Below, one piece after another: positions 62,534 to 64,000 of a DNA stretch of 64,000 nt (positions are counted from its first letter, which is position 1; each line of letters begins with the position of its first letter). A model generated the notes under the pieces. It saw only the letters and a list, made by a program, of their open reading frames with translations, did not search any database and was not told the DNA's origin. The position numbers were made by a program, and so were the translations under genes. The stretch is from Magnetovibrio blakemorei (GTDB lineage: Bacteria; Pseudomonadota; Alphaproteobacteria; Rhodospirillales; Magnetovibrionaceae): positions 48,913-112,912 of the forward strand of contig NZ_MCGG01000055.1 of the NCBI RefSeq assembly GCF_001746755.1, written 5' to 3'.

Positions 62534-64000
62534 TAGACGAACACCCCCCCGATCGTGATGACGCCAAACGCCAAGATCCAGGCCAGTGACATGGAAAACC
62601 CCACGGAGAACCCCGCCCACTTCCAGCTTCCCGTTTCCCGGCGAATGACCGCGATGGTCGCCAGGCAGGGGACATAAAGCAAAACAAACACCATAAAGGC
62701 AAAGGCCACCAGCGGTGACATGGTTCCCGCTAAAGCATCGCGCAGGCTGTCTGATTCTTCCGTGGCGTCCTCGCCTTGGGCATAAATGACGGCGTAACTG
62801 GCCACCACCACTTCTTTCGCAACCACCCCCGTCAAAATCGCCACGGTGTCTTTCCAATTAAACCCCAAAGGCTCAAACACCGGTGCAACGGCGAGCGCCG
62901 TGCGGCCCAGATAACTTTTTTCCAGATGCTCACGTTCTTGTTCATGGCGCAGCTTCGTCACCGCCGCATCGCGGACTTCGCTTTGAACACCCGCTTCAAG
63001 CGTGGCAATTTGGCCCGCATAGTCTTGGGTCCAATCGACGTCTTTAGGGTACGCCTGCAAGAACCACAATACGGTCGAGCCAACCAAAATCACGCCACCC
63101 ACTTTGCGCAAAAAATCAGAGGCTTTTTCCCACATGTGATAGAGCACCGCCCGCATAGACGGCATGCGGTAGGGCGGCAGTTCCATAACGAAGGGCTCCG
63201 TGCCACCCCGCACCACAAAGCGCCCCAAAAACACCGCCGCGCTAAACGCAATCAAGATGCTCAACAGATACATCAAAAACACCACGGTCCCCGCCCACTC
63301 GGCAAAGAACGCACCGGCAAACAAAATAAACACCGGCAGACGCGCGGTGCACGCCATAAACGGATTGACCAAAATGGCGATCAGGCGCGCGCGCTCACTT
63401 TCGATGGTGCGCGTCGCCATGATGGCCGGAACATTACAGCCAAAGCCCATCACCAACGGAATGAACGCTTTGCCATGCATGCCAAAGGTGTGCATCACCC
63501 GGTCCAACAAAAAGGCAGAGCGCGCCAGGTAGCCGCTTTCACTAAAAAACGCGAGAAAGAAGAACAAAATGACAATATTGGGAAGAAAGATAATGGTCCC
63601 GCCGACCCCGGCGATAATGCCTTCGACCAACAGGTCTTTGATCATGCCATCAGGCATGACCGAGCCCACAACACCGGCAATCCAACCCACGCCTAAATCG
63701 ATCCAATCCATAGGATACGCGCCGACGGTGAAGGTGGTTTCAAACATCACCCACATCAAACCCAAAAACAACGGCATGCCCAAAGTCCGGTGCAGCAAGA
63801 CGGAATCCAACAGGCGTGTGGTCTGCAACCGCTTCGCCGGGTCCATCGTTTGCTGGCGGGCTTCCAAAAGCAAGCCGTGAATAAAGCCGTAGCGGGCATC
63901 GGCAAACATGATTTCCACGTCTTCACCATGAGACTGGGCTAAGGCTTCACGCTCCCGGCGCACCAAATCGATCAAAACGCCATGTTCGCCTTCACGGCTC
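62533..64000 (-). CDS. feoB: Ferrous iron transporter FeoB, C-terminal part
   Basis: FeoB imports Fe2+ using an N-terminal GTPase and a membrane domain. The visible C-terminal part (~489 residues; start beyond the window) has the Gate/core segments VGSVMPDGMIKDLLVEGIIAGVG, GGTIIFLPNIVILFFFLAFF, and the highly conserved GFGCNVPAIMATRTIESERAR, followed by helices to the end. No feoA is visible here; it would lie outside. Together with the Cys-rich protein it forms an iron-uptake unit. Confidence 0.94.
   Translation of the reverse strand, partial: SREGEHGVLIDLVRREREALAQSHGEDVEIMFADARYGFIHGLLLEARQQTMDPAKRLQTTRLLDSVLLHRTLGMPLFLGLMWVMFETTFTVGAYPMDWIDLGVGWIAGVVGSVMPDGMIKDLLVEGIIAGVGGTIIFLPNIVILFFFLAFFSESGYLARSAFLLDRVMHTFGMHGKAFIPLVMGFGCNVPAIMATRTIESERARLIAILVNPFMACTARLPVFILFAGAFFAEWAGTVVFLMYLLSILIAFSAAVFLGRFVVRGGTEPFVMELPPYRMPSMRAVLYHMWEKASDFLRKVGGVILVGSTVLWFLQAYPKDVDWTQDYAGQIATLEAGVQSEVRDAAVTKLRHEQEREHLEKSYLGRTALAVAPVFEPLGFNWKDTVAILTGVVAKEVVVASYAVIYAQGEDATEESDSLRDALAGTMSPLVAFAFMVFVLLYVPCLATIAVIRRETGSWKWAGFSVGFSMSLAWILAFGVITIGGVFV

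Noticed and set aside
62776..63696. 306-codon frame opposite feoB
   Set aside because: His/Arg/Asn-rich antisense translation; feoB motifs are clear on the minus strand.
1..64000. tRNA, rRNA, CRISPR arrays, insertion sequences
   Set aside because: I scanned the intergenic spaces and saw no cloverleaf-like genes, repeat-spacer arrays, transposase frames or flanking terminal repeats. tRNAscan and a CRISPR finder would confirm this.

Overview
This window looks like a chromosomal segment of a Gram-negative alphaproteobacterium, most likely a Rhodospirillales-type organism. The pointers are: CobS/CobT of the aerobic cobaltochelatase; families common in alphaproteobacteria (DUF2336, DUF1491, a ribbon-helix-helix protein, a cell wall hydrolase, monomer-type NADP isocitrate dehydrogenase); an L-malyl-CoA lyase; and the order accA / mcl / xerD / large secreted protein / aroK / aroB / CorC-like gene. 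Taxonomy is inferred from gene content only. No rRNA, tRNA, CRISPR array, transposase or integrase was found (XerD is the housekeeping enzyme).

Layout. 0-14.7 kb is mostly housekeeping: the secA 3' end, accA, mcl, xerD, a secreted repeat-type protein with a small overlapping membrane protein, aroK-aroB, a CorC/HlyC protein, a CBS protein, a ribbon-helix-helix protein, bolA, a J-domain protein and cobS-cobT. 14.8-17.2 kb is a metal island: a DUF2946 protein, a PCu(A)C copper chaperone, and a divergent hupE / nikR pair with a probable NikR operator between them. 17.2-28.9 kb holds htpX, a DUF3050 protein, a Tat-exported FecR-domain protein, rpmB, an Hpt/pseudo-receiver protein, icd, a LOG-family gene, two cytochromes c, a LysM protein, psd-pssA and a DUF2336 protein.

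29-48 kb is rich in signalling. There are two PAS histidine kinases; a padR-adaptor-RND efflux operon with a perfect palindrome upstream; a three-gene periplasmic-binding-protein / histidine kinase operon resembling LuxP-LuxQ, whose kinase ends in a bacteriohemerythrin domain; and an operon of HAMP kinase, single-domain response regulator and REC-PAS-degenerate GGDEF-EAL protein. 48-53.4 kb holds a cell wall hydrolase, a flavin reductase-like protein, metY, a UDP-glucuronate 4-epimerase and a glycosyltransferase.

The most interesting region is 53.4-60.9 kb, an R-body (refractile body, Reb) locus. It encodes at least seven clear RebB/killing-trait family proteins and two longer proteins whose cores I can align to RebB by eye. 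It also has a dedicated ECF-like sigma factor with a long N-terminal extension, a possible 35-codon leader ORF, and three unrecognised proline-rich or small proteins on the opposite strand. R-bodies are protein ribbons that coil inside the cell and can extend to rupture membranes, known from Caedibacter (kappa particles) and present as gene clusters in many free-living proteobacteria. The paralogue number and the two long variants make this the best candidate for undescribed biology here. The window ends with a YnfA-family protein, an OmpA-family lipoprotein and the iron transporter feoB (5' end outside) with its cysteine-rich partner.
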